Assembly (NCBI RefSeq): GCF_001425165.1
Contig: NZ_LMDU01000013.1
Coordinates: 385,225-449,224, forward strand
DNA length: 64,000 nt
Source: Pelomonas sp. Root405
GTDB lineage: Bacteria; Pseudomonadota; Gammaproteobacteria; Burkholderiales; Burkholderiaceae_C
Reading direction: 5' to 3'
Shown here in pieces: positions 44,811 through 53,555 of this stretch (its first letter is position 1; each line of letters opens with the position of its first letter). The notes beneath the pieces were generated by a model, which ran no database searches, was not told the DNA's origin, and was given only the letters and a program-made list of their open reading frames with translations. Both the position numbers and the translations under genes were made by a program.

Positions 44811-44901
44811 CTCGTCAAAGCGGTCCAATCTAGGCACAAAGCGCAGTCGTAGCTGAGGCTACGGCGAGCATTTGCAACGACGAGTGGGCCGCTTTGGCGA
44901 G
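44811..44901. repeat. 91-base nested inverted-repeat element
   Basis: The outer arms CTCGTCAAAGCGGTCC (44811-44826) and GGGCCGCTTTGGCGAG (44886-44901) pair over 16 positions, with the two non-canonical positions being G-T wobbles in one strand. Inside is a perfect 6-bp stem CGTAGC/GCTACG with a TGAG loop (44848-44863). It has no coding sense that I trust. It could be a dispersed repeat or a structured RNA. Confidence 0.6.
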
Positions 44902-44935
44902 GCAAGGCGGGCTTGCAGGATTCCCTTCCACCCTC

Positions 44936-46525
44936 TTAGGTCACCGGCGCCGGATTGAACAACACCAAGCTGTTATGCAGCTTCCAGTGCTCAGCCCAGG
45001 TCTTCTTCCGTCCACTGGCGACGTCAAGCAGCAGGCGGAACATTTCCCAGCCGGTCTCCTCGATCGTCGCTTCGCCGTCAGCGATGCGGCCGGCGTTGAT
45101 GTCCATCAGGTCGTGCCAGCGGCGCGCCAGGTCCGTGCGCGTGGCGACCTTGACGACCGGGCATTCGGCCAAGCCGTAGGGCGTGCCGCGGCCGGTGGTG
45201 AAGATGTGCAGGTTCATGCCGGCCGCCAGTTGCAGCGTGCCGCAGATAAAGTCGCTGGCCGGCGTGGCGGCATAGACGAGGCCGCGCTGGTCGCGCCGCA
45301 GCTTCTCGCCCGGCGACAACACATGCGAGATGGCCGAGCTGCCGCTCTTGATGATGGAGCCCATGGCCTTCTCGGCGATGTTGCTCAGGCCGCCGGCCTT
45401 GTTGCCGGGCGTGGTGTTGGCCGAGCGGTCGACGCGGCCGCGGTCCAGGTAGCGGTCGTACCAGCCCAGCTCCCGAATGATCGCGTCGGCGACTTCCGGC
45501 GTGGCGGCGCGGCTGGTGAGCTGCTCGACGGCGTCGCGCACTTCAGTGTTTTCGCTGAACATGATGGTGGCGCCAGCGCGCACCAGCAGGTCGGCGCAGA
45601 AGCCCACCGCCGGATTGGCCGTCACGCCGGAGAACGCGTCGCTGCCGCCGCATTGCACGCCGACGACGAGTTCGCTGGCCGGCACGGTCTCGCGCTTGCG
45701 GGCGTTCAGGCGCTCCAGATGCGGCCGGGCGCTGTTGAGGATGTCGTCGAGCATGGACATGAAGCCGACGTGCGAGTCGTCCTGGAGGCATATCGTCTCC
45801 GGCCCGCTAGCCGGGTCGCGCTCGTCGGTGATCGGAAAGGAGCCGGGCGGCAGCAGCCGTGCGGGCTGCAGCTTTTCGCAGCCGAGGCTGACGACCATGA
45901 CCTCGCCGCCGAAGTTGGGGTTCAGCGCGATGTTCTTCAGCGTGCGGATGGGAATGATGGCGTCGGGCGCGTCGATGGCCACACCGCAGCCATAGCTGTG
46001 CTCCAGGCCGATGACATCGTCGACGCTCGGGAATTGCGGCAGCAGTTCAGCTTTGATGCGCGCCACGGCCTGGGCGACGACGCCGGAGACGCACTGAACG
46101 GTGGTCGTGATAGCAAGGATATTGCGCGTACCCACCGAGCCATCCTTGTTGCGATAGCCCTCGAAGGTGAAGCCCTCCAGCGGCTCGGCAGCGGGCGGCT
46201 TCACGGTGGCGATGGGCAGACCTTCCAGCGCACGGGCTGACGGCATCTGCAGCAAGCGCTCGTGCACCCAACTTCCGGCTGAAATGGACTTCAGCGCATA
46301 GCCGATGGGCACGCCATAGCGCAGCACCGCCTCGCCCTCGGCAATGTCGCGCAGCGCGACTTTGTGGCCCTGGGGCACCTTGTCGAGCAGCGCCAGGCCG
46401 GCGCCCGGCACGCCCTCGGGCAGCACGGTGCCCGCGGCCAAGCCGCCGTCATTGGCCACGATGGCGACGTTGTCCTCCGCGCGCATGCGCAGCGTCAGGG
46501 GCGGACGGGGGGAAACATCAGGCAT
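44936..46525 (-). CDS. garD: Galactarate dehydratase
   Basis: Dehydrates galactarate (and related sugar diacids) to 5-dehydro-4-deoxyglucarate. The 529-residue product has the N-terminal SAF-type domain ([40 protein letters not shown]) and the main UxaA/GarD domain ([79 protein letters not shown]-like [23 protein letters not shown]). The length and C-terminus ([12 protein letters not shown]) match E. coli GarD rather than altronate dehydratase. It is divergent from a GntR regulator with a palindrome between. Confidence 0.95.
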   Translation of the reverse strand: MPDVSPRPPLTLRMRAEDNVAIVANDGGLAAGTVLPEGVPGAGLALLDKVPQGHKVALRDIAEGEAVLRYGVPIGYALKSISAGSWVHERLLQMPSARALEGLPIATVKPPAAEPLEGFTFEGYRNKDGSVGTRNILAITTTVQCVSGVVAQAVARIKAELLPQFPSVDDVIGLEHSYGCGVAIDAPDAIIPIRTLKNIALNPNFGGEVMVVSLGCEKLQPARLLPPGSFPITDERDPASGPETICLQDDSHVGFMSMLDDILNSARPHLERLNARKRETVPASELVVGVQCGGSDAFSGVTANPAVGFCADLLVRAGATIMFSENTEVRDAVEQLTSRAATPEVADAIIRELGWYDRYLDRGRVDRSANTTPGNKAGGLSNIAEKAMGSIIKSGSSAISHVLSPGEKLRRDQRGLVYAATPASDFICGTLQLAAGMNLHIFTTGRGTPYGLAECPVVKVATRTDLARRWHDLMDINAGRIADGEATIEETGWEMFRLLLDVASGRKKTWAEHWKLHNSLVLFNPAPVT

Positions 46526-46568
46526 GGCGGCGGCGAGCGTTGCTAAAGTTGAGTGGACGTACGTCGTC

Positions 46569-46585
46569 TAGTTGTCGTACAACTA
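46569..46585. promoter_or_regulatory. GntR/FadR-type operator between garD and its regulator
   Basis: TAGTTGT-CGT-ACAACTA is a perfect palindrome with 7-base arms, in the 106-base divergent interval. A second palindrome, GACGTACGTC (46556-46565), lies next to it. The AGTTGT half-site recurs upstream of kdgD (47418-47439). Confidence 0.8.
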
Positions 46586-46631
46586 ACGTCACTTTAGACG
46601 CGCTGTCCATTTCAAAACCTCGGGTTAACCC

Positions 46632-47384
46632 TTGAATCAAGCTCTTGGCCGCCGCCGGCCGCGCACGCTGGCCCTCGAACTGGTCGATTCGCTCGGTGAT
46701 CGCATCCGGGCCGGCCAGTTGCAGACGGGCGACAAGTTGCCTACCGAAGCGGCCATCATGGGGGAGTTCGAGGTCAGTCGCACTGTCGTGCGGGAGGCCA
46801 TCTCCAAGCTGCAGGCGGCCGGGCTCGTGGAGACGCGGCATGGCATCGGCACCTTCGTGCTCGGCGCTGGCGATGCGCCCTCTTTCAAGATCACGCCGGA
46901 GCAGTTCGGCACGCTGCAGGACGTGATTGCCGTGCTGGAGCTGCGCATCGGGCTGGAGACTGAGGCCGCAGGGCTGGCCGCCCAGCGCCGTACTGCCGGC
47001 GACCTCACCGCCTTGCGCAAGGCGCTCGACGCCGTGATCGCTGCCGTCGAAGCCGGCGAGGACTCGGTCGCCGCCGACTTCCAGTTCCACCTGGAGATCG
47101 CGCGCGCCACGCAGAACGGCCATTTCGCAGAACTGATGGCGACGCTGGGAAGTCAGATCATCCCGCGCGCCCGGCTGGAGCCGGTGGCCGACATGAGTGC
47201 CGAGCGGCTGGCCTATATGCGGCGGGTGAACGCCGAGCACGAGAGCATCCTCGACGCTATCGCCAGTCAGGACGCCGAGTCCGCCCGCGCAGCGATGCGC
47301 ACCCACCTTTCCAACAGCCGCGAGCGGCGCCGCCGCGCCCAGGCAGAACTGCCCAATCTGGGCGGTGTAAAGAACCGCCGATAA
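46632..47384 (+). CDS. GntR family regulator, FadR subfamily (sugar-diacid regulator)
   Basis: A 250-residue regulator with TTG start 46632. The winged helix-turn-helix (ALELVDSLGDRIRAGQLQTGDKLPTEA, VSRTVVREAISKLQAAGLVETRHGIGTFV) is followed by an FCD domain (LELRIGLETEAAGLAA, DFQFHLEIARATQNGHFAELM, EHESILDAIASQDAESARAAMRTHL) with the usual metal-binding His and Asp residues. It lies between garD (divergent) and kdgD (same strand). AGTTGT-type palindromes occur in front of both, so it probably represses the whole glucarate/galactarate locus, with a sugar diacid or downstream keto acid as inducer. Confidence 0.92.
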   Translation: MNQALGRRRPRTLALELVDSLGDRIRAGQLQTGDKLPTEAAIMGEFEVSRTVVREAISKLQAAGLVETRHGIGTFVLGAGDAPSFKITPEQFGTLQDVIAVLELRIGLETEAAGLAAQRRTAGDLTALRKALDAVIAAVEAGEDSVAADFQFHLEIARATQNGHFAELMATLGSQIIPRARLEPVADMSAERLAYMRRVNAEHESILDAIASQDAESARAAMRTHLSNSRERRRRAQAELPNLGGVKNRR

Positions 47385-47417
47385 CGGGTTATCCCTAGTC
47401 TACTGTGATTTGATTGG

Positions 47418-47439
47418 AGTTGTACGATGACCTACAACT
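47418..47439. promoter_or_regulatory. GntR-type operator upstream of kdgD
   Basis: AGTTGTA and TACAACT are perfect 7-base arms separated by eight bases (CGATGACC). The site ends 29 bases before the preferred kdgD start and engulfs the alternative ATG at 47427. It shares its half-site with 46569-46585. An adjacent palindrome GATAAC-GG-GTTATC overlaps the regulator's stop codon (47380-47393). Confidence 0.65.
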
Positions 47440-47468
47440 TCTTTATTCCACACGACGGAGACCTGCCC

Positions 47469-48380
47469 ATGTCGCCCCAAGAACTCAAAGCCGTCCTCGA
47501 AGCAGGTCTGCTGTCCTTCCCGCTGACCGACTTCGACGCGCAGTTGAATTTCGCGGCCAAGCCGTATGCCGAGCGCCTGGAATGGCTGCAGCCCTACGGC
47601 GCGTCGGCGCTGTTCGCGGCCGGTGGCACGGGTGAGTTCTTCTCGCTGGAGCCGGGCGAGTACAGCGACGTCATCAAGGTGGCGCTGGACACCTGCCGCG
47701 GCCGCACACCCATCCTGGCCGGTGCCGGTGGCGGCACTCGTGTGGCCATCCAGTACGCCCAGGAAGCCGAGCGCCTCGGCGCCCAGGGCGTGCTGCTGCT
47801 GCCCCACTACCTGACTGAGGCCAGCCAGGAAGGATTGATCGCCCACGTCGAGGCCGTCTGCAAGAGCGTCAAGTTCGGCGTCGTCGTCTACAACCGCGGC
47901 GCCTGCAAGCTGACGCCCGCGTCGCTGCTGGTGCTGGCCGACCGCTGCCCCAACCTGATCGGCTTCAAGGACGGCCTGGGCGACATCGAGAAGTTCGTCT
48001 CCATCCGCCAGACGCTGGGCGACCGCTTCGCCTACCTGGGCGGCCTGCCCACGGCCGAGTTGTTCGCCGGTGCCTACAAGGCCATGGGCTGCCCGGTCTA
48101 CTCGTCGGCCGTCTTCAACTTCATCCCGAAAACGGCGATGGAGTTCTACAACGCGCATGCCGCCAACGACACCGAGACCTGCAACCGCCTGGTGCGCGAC
48201 TTCTTCATCCCTTACGTGGCGCTGCGCAACAAGGGTGAGGGCTATGCCGTGTCCATCGTGAAGGCCGGCGCCACGCTGGTCGGCCACACGGCCGGCCCGG
48301 TGCGCCCGCCGCTGTCCGACATGCTGCCCGCCGAGGTCGACCAGCTCAGCGCGCTGATCTCCAAGCTCGGCCCGCAGTAA
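47469..48380 (+). CDS. kdgD: 5-dehydro-4-deoxyglucarate dehydratase
   Basis: Converts 5-dehydro-4-deoxyglucarate to 2-oxoglutarate semialdehyde with loss of CO2 and water. A DapA-type TIM barrel with Schiff-base Lys167 in [10 protein letters not shown], Tyr141 in VVYNRG and [15 protein letters not shown] prefer ATG 47469 (GGAG eight bases upstream; [20 protein letters not shown] matches family N-termini; 303 residues is the usual length). ATG 47427 is in frame, also has GGAG upstream, and would add 14 residues, but it lies inside a palindrome. It is the first gene of the kdgD-Bug-gudD-dehydrogenase operon. Confidence 0.93.
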   Translation: MSPQELKAVLEAGLLSFPLTDFDAQLNFAAKPYAERLEWLQPYGASALFAAGGTGEFFSLEPGEYSDVIKVALDTCRGRTPILAGAGGGTRVAIQYAQEAERLGAQGVLLLPHYLTEASQEGLIAHVEAVCKSVKFGVVVYNRGACKLTPASLLVLADRCPNLIGFKDGLGDIEKFVSIRQTLGDRFAYLGGLPTAELFAGAYKAMGCPVYSSAVFNFIPKTAMEFYNAHAANDTETCNRLVRDFFIPYVALRNKGEGYAVSIVKAGATLVGHTAGPVRPPLSDMLPAEVDQLSALISKLGPQ

Positions 48381-48414
48381 GCCCGTTCCCGAACAACCAC
48401 CTGGAGACAAACCA

Positions 48415-49386
48415 ATGAAGCGACTGCTGACCTCCGTGCTGCTCAGCCTCACGGCTCTTTCGATCACCGGCACTGCTGTGGCCCAGGCCTGGCCGGCCAA
48501 GCCGGTGACGCTGCTGGTGCCCTTCCCGCCCGGCGGCTCCACCGACGCCATTGCACGCCTGCTGAGCAACAAGCTGCCGGAAAGCGTCGGCGGCAGCTTC
48601 GTCGTCGACAACCGCGGCGGCGCGGGCGGCACCATCGGCACGGCCATGGTCAAGCGCGCGGCGCCGGATGGCTACACCGTCCTCGTCACGTCGCTCGGGC
48701 CGCTGGTCATCGGCCCGCATCTGCTGAAGAACCTGCCCTACGACCCGACCAAGGACCTCGACTACATCACCGTTGCCGTGCAGGCGCCCAACGTGCTGGT
48801 CGTGCCCGCCGCGTCGCCGCACAAGACCATGGCCGAGGTGCTCGCCTTCCTAAAGGCCAACCCGCAGAAGATGAGCTTCGGCACGTCTGGCAACGGCTCC
48901 AGCGACCACATCACCGCCGAGCTGTTCTGGCAGCAGACGGGCACCACCGGCCTGCACATTCCCTACAAGGGCGGCGGCCCGGTCATGACCGATCTGCTGG
49001 GCAACCAGGTGGATTCCAGCTTCATGAACATCAACACCGCGCTGCCGCAGATCAAGGCCGGCAAGCTGCGCGCGCTTGGCATCACCAGCACCGCCCGCTC
49101 GCCGGTACTGCCCGACGTGCAGACCATGGACGAGCTGGGCATCAAGGGCGTGCAGGTGTACTCGTGGCAGGCTGTCGCGGCGCCCAAGGGTCTGCCCGCC
49201 GACGTCAAGGCCAAGCTGCACGCCGGCATCGTCAAGACGCTGAACGCCGCGGACGTGAAGCCAAAGTTGCTGGAGCAGGGCTTCGAGATCGTTGCCAACA
49301 CGCCCGAGCAGTTCACCGCCTTCCAAAACGCCGAATTCGAGCGCTGGAAGAAAGTCATCATCGAGCGAAAGATCACTGCAGATTGA
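48415..49386 (+). CDS. Bug/TctC-family periplasmic solute receptor
   Basis: A 323-residue extracytoplasmic receptor of the tripartite tricarboxylate transporter type. Signal peptide [23 protein letters not shown]. Family landmarks are [60 protein letters not shown] and [13 protein letters not shown]. Within the operon it should bind glucarate, galactarate or a related diacid. No TctA/TctB membrane subunits are next to it, as is common for the many orphan Bug proteins of Burkholderiales. Confidence 0.93.
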   Translation: MKRLLTSVLLSLTALSITGTAVAQAWPAKPVTLLVPFPPGGSTDAIARLLSNKLPESVGGSFVVDNRGGAGGTIGTAMVKRAAPDGYTVLVTSLGPLVIGPHLLKNLPYDPTKDLDYITVAVQAPNVLVVPAASPHKTMAEVLAFLKANPQKMSFGTSGNGSSDHITAELFWQQTGTTGLHIPYKGGGPVMTDLLGNQVDSSFMNINTALPQIKAGKLRALGITSTARSPVLPDVQTMDELGIKGVQVYSWQAVAAPKGLPADVKAKLHAGIVKTLNAADVKPKLLEQGFEIVANTPEQFTAFQNAEFERWKKVIIERKITAD

Positions 49387-49394
49387 CTCTCGCC

Positions 49395-50726
49395 ATGAGC
49401 AGTTCCACACCCGTCATCAAAGAGCTGCGTGTCATCCCCGTCGCCGGGCGCGACGGCATGCTGCTCAACCTCAGCGGCGCCCATGCGCCGTTCTTCACCC
49501 GCAACATCCTGATCCTGACAGACAGCGCCGGGAACACCGGCGTCGGCGAGGTGCCGGGCGGCGAGAAGATCCGCCAAACGCTGGAGGACGCGCGCGCACT
49601 GGTTGTCGGCCAGCCGGTCGGCTCGCACCAGGGCCTGCTGCAGACGGTGCAGAAGGCCTTCGCCGACCGCGACGTCGGCGGCCGCGGGCTGCAGACCTTT
49701 GACCTGCGCACCACCATCCATGCCGTCACGGCCATCGAGTCGGCGATGCTCGATCTGCTCGGCCAGCACCTCGGCCTGCCGGTCGCCGCGCTGCTCGGCG
49801 AAGGCCAGCAGCGCGACGCGGTCGAGATGCTGGGTTATCTGTTCTTCGTCGGCGACAAGGGCAAGACCGACTTGCCCTACCACTCGGAGCCTGACGCCGA
49901 CAACGACTGGTTCCGCCTGCGCCACGATGTGGCGATGACCCCCGAGGCGGTGGTGAAGCTCGCCGAAGCCGCGCGCGAGCGTTACGGCTTCAACGACTTC
50001 AAGCTCAAGGGCGGCGTGCTGCGCGGTGACGAGGAGGTCGTGGCCATCCGCGCGCTGCACGAGCGCTTCCCCGACGCCCGCGTGACGCTGGACCCGAATG
50101 GCGGCTGGCTGCTGAAGGACGCGATCCGGCTGATGCGCGACATGAAGGGCGTGCTGGCCTACGCCGAAGACCCCTGCGGCGCCGAGGACGGCTTCTCCGG
50201 TCGCGAGGTGATGGCCGAGTTCCGCCGCGCCACCGGCCTGCTCACGGCCACCAACATGGTCGCCACCGACTGGCGCCAATTGAGCCACGCGCTGTCGCTG
50301 CAGAGTGTGGACATCCCGCTGGCCGACCCGCACTTCTGGACCATGGCCGGCTCGGTGCGCGTGGCGCAGACCTGCCGCGACTGGGGGCTGACCTGGGGCT
50401 CGCACTCCAACAACCACTTCGACATCTCGCTGGCGATGTTCACGCACGTGGGCGCCGCCGCGCCAGGCAAGGTCACGGCCATCGACACGCACTGGATCTG
50501 GCAGGACGGCCAGCGCCTGACGAAGGAGCCGCTGCAGATCGTCGACGGCCACGTCAAGGTGCCGGCCAAGCCGGGTTTGGGTGTTGAGCTGGACATGGCC
50601 GAGGTCGAGAAGGCCCACGCGCTCTACAAGCAATACGGCCTAGGGGCACGCGATGACGCCATCGCGATGCAATATCTGATCCCCGGCTGGACCTTCAACC
50701 CCAAGCGCCCCGCCCTAGACCGCTAA
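49395..50726 (+). CDS. gudD: Glucarate dehydratase
   Basis: Dehydrates D-glucarate (and often L-idarate) to 5-dehydro-4-deoxyglucarate. The 443-residue enolase-superfamily enzyme starts at ATG 49395. Every key residue of E. coli GlucD is present with a constant shift of two: Lys203/Lys205 (DFKLKGG), metal ligands Asp233 (LDPNGGW), Glu264 and Asn287 ([10 protein letters not shown]), and the Asp311-His337 dyad ([16 protein letters not shown]). It feeds kdgD upstream in the same operon and begins eight bases after the Bug receptor gene. Confidence 0.96.
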   Translation: MSSSTPVIKELRVIPVAGRDGMLLNLSGAHAPFFTRNILILTDSAGNTGVGEVPGGEKIRQTLEDARALVVGQPVGSHQGLLQTVQKAFADRDVGGRGLQTFDLRTTIHAVTAIESAMLDLLGQHLGLPVAALLGEGQQRDAVEMLGYLFFVGDKGKTDLPYHSEPDADNDWFRLRHDVAMTPEAVVKLAEAARERYGFNDFKLKGGVLRGDEEVVAIRALHERFPDARVTLDPNGGWLLKDAIRLMRDMKGVLAYAEDPCGAEDGFSGREVMAEFRRATGLLTATNMVATDWRQLSHALSLQSVDIPLADPHFWTMAGSVRVAQTCRDWGLTWGSHSNNHFDISLAMFTHVGAAAPGKVTAIDTHWIWQDGQRLTKEPLQIVDGHVKVPAKPGLGVELDMAEVEKAHALYKQYGLGARDDAIAMQYLIPGWTFNPKRPALDR

Positions 50727-50738
50727 CCCGCTCATCCC

Positions 50739-52178
50739 ATGTTCAAGAACCTCATCAACGGCGAATGGCTGGACGGCCATGCCGTCTCCCGCAACATCAA
50801 TCCCTCCGACACGCGCGACCTGGTTGGCGAGTACGCCCAGGCCGATGCGGCGCAGGCCGACCTGGCTATCGCTGCCGCAAGCGCCGCCTTTCCGGCCTGG
50901 AGCCTGTCTACGCCGCAGCAGCGCTTCGACATCCTGGATGCCGTTGGCACCGAAATCCTGGCCCGCCGCGCCGAGCTGGGCGACTTGCTGGCTCGCGAGG
51001 AAGGCAAGACCCTGCCCGAAGCCATCGGCGAGGTCGCTCGCGCCGGCTACATCTTTAAGTTTTTTGCCGGCGAGGCGCTGCGGCCGGGCGGTGAAACCAT
51101 GCCCTCGGTGCGCCCCGGCGTTGGCGTCGAGGTGACGCGCGAGGCCGTCGGCGTCGTCGGCTTGATCACGCCGTGGAACTTCCCCATCGCGATTCCAGCC
51201 TGGAAGATCGCGCCGGCGCTGGCCTGGGGCAATTGCGTCGTCTTCAAGCCGGCCGACCTGGTGCCCGGTTCGGCCTGGGCGCTGGCCGAAATCCTGTCGC
51301 GCAGCGGCCTGCCGGCCGGCGTGTTCAACCTCGTCATGGGCCGCGGCTCGGTCGTCGGCGAGAAGCTGCTGAACGACGCACGCGTTGCCGCCGTCAGCTT
51401 CACCGGCTCCGTCGCCACGGGGCAGAAGGTGGCTGCCGCCTGCGTCGCCCGCATGGCCAAGTTCCAGCTGGAGATGGGTGGCAAGAACCCGATGATCGTG
51501 CTCGACGATGCCGACTTGAGCGTGGCCGTCAACGCCGCCGTCAACAGCGGCTTCTTCTCCACCGGCCAGCGCTGCACCGCATCGAGCCGCCTCATCGTCA
51601 CCGAGGGCATCCATGACCGCTTCATCGCGGCCATGGTCGACAAGATGAAGACGCTGAAGGTGGACGACGCCCGCAAGGCCGGCACCGACATCGGCCCCGT
51701 CGTCGACGCCAGCCAGCTCGGTCAGGACACCGACTACATCGGCATCGCCAAGGGCGAAGGCGGCAAGCTGGCTCAAGGCGGCGAGCGCATCGAGACCAAC
51801 GCCGCCGGTGCGCCGGGCTTCTACCTGACGCCGGCGCTCATCACCGACACGACGCCCGACATGCGCATTAACCGCGAAGAGGTCTTCGGCCCAGTGGTGA
51901 GCGTGCTGCGCGCCCGTGACTACGAACATGCGCTGGCGCTGAGCAACGACACGCCGTTCGGCCTGGCCGCCGGCATCGCCACGACGTCGCTGAAGTACGC
52001 CACCCATTTCAAGCGTCACTCGCAGGCCGGCATGGTGATGGTCAACCTGCCGACGGCCGGCGTGGACTATCACGTGCCCTTCGGCGGCCGCAAGGGATCA
52101 AGCTACGGCCCGCGCGAGCAGGGCCGCCACGCAGCGGAGTTCTACACAACCGTGAAGACGGCCTACACCCAGGCCTGA
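50739..52178 (+). CDS. 2-oxoglutarate semialdehyde (2,5-dioxovalerate) dehydrogenase
   Basis: A 479-residue NAD(P)-dependent aldehyde dehydrogenase that would oxidise the kdgD product to 2-oxoglutarate. ALDH features are ITPWNFPIAIPAWKIAPAL (Asn in the oxyanion hole), VSFTGSVATGQKV, FQLEMGGKNPMIV (Glu245) and FFSTGQRCTASSRL (catalytic Cys279). The operon position (kdgD, receptor, gudD, this gene) fixes the likely substrate among the broad ALDH family. It begins 12 bases after gudD and is convergent with the pectate lyase gene with no gap. Confidence 0.93.
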   Translation: MFKNLINGEWLDGHAVSRNINPSDTRDLVGEYAQADAAQADLAIAAASAAFPAWSLSTPQQRFDILDAVGTEILARRAELGDLLAREEGKTLPEAIGEVARAGYIFKFFAGEALRPGGETMPSVRPGVGVEVTREAVGVVGLITPWNFPIAIPAWKIAPALAWGNCVVFKPADLVPGSAWALAEILSRSGLPAGVFNLVMGRGSVVGEKLLNDARVAAVSFTGSVATGQKVAAACVARMAKFQLEMGGKNPMIVLDDADLSVAVNAAVNSGFFSTGQRCTASSRLIVTEGIHDRFIAAMVDKMKTLKVDDARKAGTDIGPVVDASQLGQDTDYIGIAKGEGGKLAQGGERIETNAAGAPGFYLTPALITDTTPDMRINREEVFGPVVSVLRARDYEHALALSNDTPFGLAAGIATTSLKYATHFKRHSQAGMVMVNLPTAGVDYHVPFGGRKGSSYGPREQGRHAAEFYTTVKTAYTQA

Positions 52179-53462
52179 TCAGGACGGCTGGCCTACACCC
52201 CAGCGCTTTGCCCAGGCATCGTAGGCCGCCAGCGTCTGCAGCGGCCAGTTGCCCCACCAGGCATAGCCTCGGCGGCGCTCGGCGCTGACACCGTGCACGT
52301 CGTCGTGCAGGCTGCGGTCGCGGTCGCCGAACACGGGCTTGAGCGTCACCGGGTCGTAGTAGCGCGACCACAGCGGCCCCGCGCCGGGCTCCTCGATCAG
52401 CCGCTTGCCCTGCACCGCGTCCACCATGACCCAGGCGCGGTCGTGCACGGCCAGTTGCTTCAGCGTGGCGATGCCGGCGCGCACCGCCTCGATGACGGCC
52501 GGTGACGGCTCGGGCAGGCTCATCAGCAGGGCCAGCACCTTGGTGCTTTCGCCGCTGCTCAGCGCCGACGGCTCGTAGTTGCGCGCCGCGGACGGCGCCT
52601 GCGTCAGCGGGTCGTACTGCTGGGCCCAGAGCGTGAGCTTGCCGCCCGCGCGCACCTGCGTGGCCAGCAGCAGCTGCACCGCCCGCGCCTCGGCGGCGGT
52701 GGCCTCGGCGCGCAGCGGCGCCGGTAGCGCGTCCAGCCCGGCCTCGCCGCGCGCGACGGCGCCCATCAGCTCGGCCACCGCCACCAGCGCGTTGTCGTTC
52801 AGCGTGATCGCGTCGTGATAGCCGCCCTGCAGCGGCCACACCTGCGGCCAGCCGCCGCGCGGGTACTGCGCCGCCAGCAGATAGGCCACGCCGCGCTGCG
52901 TCGCCCGGCGCCAGGGCTCGCCGGCCGCGCCCGGGTGTGCAGCGGCCACGCGGGCCAGGAAGCGGATCTCGGTGATGGTGGCGTCGTTGTCGATGGTGCC
53001 GACGAAGTTCCAGGGCGCGTCACTCGCGCCCGCCGGGCTGTTGTCAGCCACAAAGGACTGGCCCGGCTGGCGCGGCGCCATGTTGCGCGGCTGGTTCTTG
53101 CCCCAGCCGCCAGCGGGGGTCTGGTAGCTCAGGATGTTGTGGGCGACCAGCAGCGCGGCGTCGCCGGCATACCACTCTGCTGGCTTGTCCAGCGGCATGG
53201 TGGCCGCGCCGTTGCCGCTGGCGGGCGCGGCGGGCCAAGTCGCCATGCCCTTGCGCTCGGCGGCCAGCGCGGCGCGGTCGGCGGCGCGCTGCGCGTCGGA
53301 GCGGGCCAGGTAGCCCGCCCATGCCGCACGCTCGGCCGCCGGCAGCGCCGCCACGCGCTCCGCCATCAGCGCCTGGGCCGGCGGGATGGTGCCGATCTGC
53401 GCAGCGTAGGTCGACGAGCACAACGCCAGGGCAAGCACAGCAACACGTTTGGCAACAGGCAT
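52179..53462 (-). CDS. Pectate lyase, PL10, exported
   Basis: Cleaves polygalacturonate by beta-elimination. I place the start at ATG 53462, which opens signal peptide MPVAKRVAVLALALCSSTYA; 427 residues. PL10 landmarks are AGGWGKNQPRNMA, GTIDNDATITEIRFLARV, YPRGGWPQVWPLQGGYHDAI followed by LNDNAL, WVMVDAVQGKRLIEEPGAGP followed by WSRYYDP, FGDRDRSLHDD and RRGYAWWGNWP. Its convergent position beside the glucarate/galactarate operon fits a pectin-derived diacid supply. The frame runs open much further upstream, but that part overlaps the divergent phosphoesterase and is not coding. Confidence 0.94.
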   Translation of the reverse strand: MPVAKRVAVLALALCSSTYAAQIGTIPPAQALMAERVAALPAAERAAWAGYLARSDAQRAADRAALAAERKGMATWPAAPASGNGAATMPLDKPAEWYAGDAALLVAHNILSYQTPAGGWGKNQPRNMAPRQPGQSFVADNSPAGASDAPWNFVGTIDNDATITEIRFLARVAAAHPGAAGEPWRRATQRGVAYLLAAQYPRGGWPQVWPLQGGYHDAITLNDNALVAVAELMGAVARGEAGLDALPAPLRAEATAAEARAVQLLLATQVRAGGKLTLWAQQYDPLTQAPSAARNYEPSALSSGESTKVLALLMSLPEPSPAVIEAVRAGIATLKQLAVHDRAWVMVDAVQGKRLIEEPGAGPLWSRYYDPVTLKPVFGDRDRSLHDDVHGVSAERRRGYAWWGNWPLQTLAAYDAWAKRWGVGQPS

Positions 53463-53555
53463 GAGGGGCAACGAAGTTGGGGGTGGCGGCAATCTACAGG
53501 CTGCCGCCCGCCGCGACCGCGCTAATCTGCCGACGCTCACACAGTTGATCGACAC

